Origin: a bacterium
Lineage (GTDB): Bacteria > Patescibacteriota > Minisyncoccia > Ryanbacterales > 2-02-FULL-48-12
Reading direction: 5' to 3'
DNA length: 6,270 bases
Assembly: GCA_005239605.1 (NCBI GenBank)
Contig: SBBS01000096.1
Span: forward strand, 1-6,270
The notes under the pieces are model-generated. The model saw only the letters and a program-made list of their open reading frames with translations. It was not told the DNA's origin and ran no database searches. The translations under genes were made by a program, and so were the position numbers. Below, in pieces: positions 5,489 to 6,270 of this stretch. Within the stretch, counting starts at the first letter, position 1. Each line of letters begins with the position of its first letter.

Positions 5489-6270
5489 ATGCTCGGTGAA
5501 AAACATTCTATAAAACGAATCGCGGTGCTGTATCACGCGGATTGCCCCGATGGGTTCGGGGCGGCATGGGCGGCATGGAAAAAATTCGGCCGAAAAGCGG
5601 CGTATATCGCCGTACCGCCGAACAATCAAAAACTTCCCCCATTGGCGCGCGGAGCGGATCTTTACACGCTTGATTATGCGTTTGGACTTGATGCGGTAGA
5701 CGCGGTTCGAAAACATGTTGCTTCGCTTACGGTGATTGACCATCACATTTCAAACAGAGAATCTGCGAAAAAGGCGGATGCGAGTTTATTTGAGCTTTCC
5801 CATTCTGGCGCGGTTCTCGCGTGGAAATTTTTTCATCCGGAAAAACCTGTTCCGCGCCTCTTGCGGCATGTGGAAGATTCCGATCTGTGGAAGTTCCGTT
5901 TGCGGCACACGGGTGAAATTATGGAATCATTGTCGCTTTATGACATGAATTTTAAGACGTGGGAAAAGATAATTCGCGATTTTGAACAGAAGAAAGACAA
6001 AAAATATATTGAGGAAGGAACAACGCTTATCCGTTTGCGGGAACGCCGCATAGGGCGGCTTATTGGGTTTGGCGAACATATCACATTTGAAGGGCACGAG
6101 GCGTTATTGGTAAATTCACCGTTTTACGTTTCGGAAATCGGCCATTCTATTGTAAAACACGGCACGCCGGTTGCCTTGATTTGGTCGCGCCATGAAAACA
6201 AAATCGTTGTTTCGTTACGATCTGACGGCGAGTCGGTAAATGTGGCAAAGATTGCCGAACGGTATGGCGG
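5489..6270 (+). CDS. DHH-family phosphoesterase (RecJ/oligoribonuclease-like superfamily), 3' end missing
   Basis: From the ATG at 5489 the frame stays open to the window edge, giving 260 codons plus two bases; no stop is reached. DHH enzymes are metal-dependent (usually Mn2+) phosphodiesterases or phosphatases acting on single-stranded DNA, short RNAs, cyclic dinucleotides or polyphosphate. Motifs appear in order: HADCPDGFGAAWAAW (16-30) with H16, D18 and D21 as metal ligands; LDYAF (61-65) with D62; IDHHIS (83-88), the name-giving DHH motif; HSGAVLAWKFF (105-115); and VEDSDLWKF (128-136). A middle region rich in charged residues (about 150-185) links to the C-terminal DHHA1 substrate-binding domain, of which VVSLRSDGESVNVAKIAERYGG is visible (from 240). 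The window stops exactly where the GGGGH motif would be expected. The HxDCPDG form of motif I resembles stand-alone DHH-DHHA1 proteins more than RecJ itself. It starts 7 bases after the preceding gene and lacks a ribosome binding site, which suggests coupled translation. Substrate is not predictable here. Confidence 0.88.
   Translation, partial: MLGEKHSIKRIAVLYHADCPDGFGAAWAAWKKFGRKAAYIAVPPNNQKLPPLARGADLYTLDYAFGLDAVDAVRKHVASLTVIDHHISNRESAKKADASLFELSHSGAVLAWKFFHPEKPVPRLLRHVEDSDLWKFRLRHTGEIMESLSLYDMNFKTWEKIIRDFEQKKDKKYIEEGTTLIRLRERRIGRLIGFGEHITFEGHEALLVNSPFYVSEIGHSIVKHGTPVALIWSRHENKIVVSLRSDGESVNVAKIAERYG

Noticed and set aside
5450..5746. Minus-strand 98-codon frame across the 4921/5489 gene junction
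   Set aside because: It overlaps two plus-strand genes with clear domain or motif support, is Arg-rich and has no recognisable family.

Overview
The window looks like ordinary chromosomal sequence from a bacterium of the Candidate Phyla Radiation (Patescibacteria/Parcubacteria type). This is inferred from four things: compact genes with almost no Shine-Dalgarno motifs, promoters placed almost on top of start codons, a MutY-like glycosylase of the cluster-less 'ETN' type, and a GTCATCCC...GGGAT palindromic intergenic repeat. No marker gene such as rRNA is present, so the assignment rests on style and family resemblance. The standard genetic code reads all genes without internal stops.

Layout: bases 1-166 hold no secure gene; they contain an 8-bp dyad (43-64) and a longer GC-rich palindromic repeat (115-154). 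On the minus strand, 167-1576 encodes a membrane polyprenyl-phosphate sugar-1-phosphate transferase that starts surface-glycan synthesis. A divergent promoter region (1577-1689) separates it from the plus-strand pair secD (1690-3006) and secF (3011-3901), the accessory subunits of the Sec translocon. Facing secF on the minus strand is an adenine-glycosylase gene of the MutY family (4004-4843), with a perfect hairpin (3984-4002) between the two converging genes. A second divergent promoter region (4844-4920) leads into a plus-strand pair: a membrane-anchored protein with a DUF7282-like extracytoplasmic domain (4921-5481) and, 7 bases further, a DHH-family phosphoesterase (5489 to the window edge, cut off inside its DHHA1 domain).

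Functionally, the left two thirds concern the cell envelope: glycan initiation and protein export. The right third holds a DNA-repair enzyme and a small operon joining an exported protein of unknown role to a nucleic-acid or nucleotide phosphoesterase.

The most notable points are two. The MutY homologue has Glu where the catalytic Asp is expected, lacks all four iron-sulfur cysteines and lacks the NUDIX-like 8-oxoG-sensing domain. The sugar-transferase gene has a well-formed promoter whose predicted +1 is the A of its ATG, which predicts a leaderless mRNA. I found no mobile element, CRISPR array, tRNA or rRNA, and no clearly new multi-gene system.
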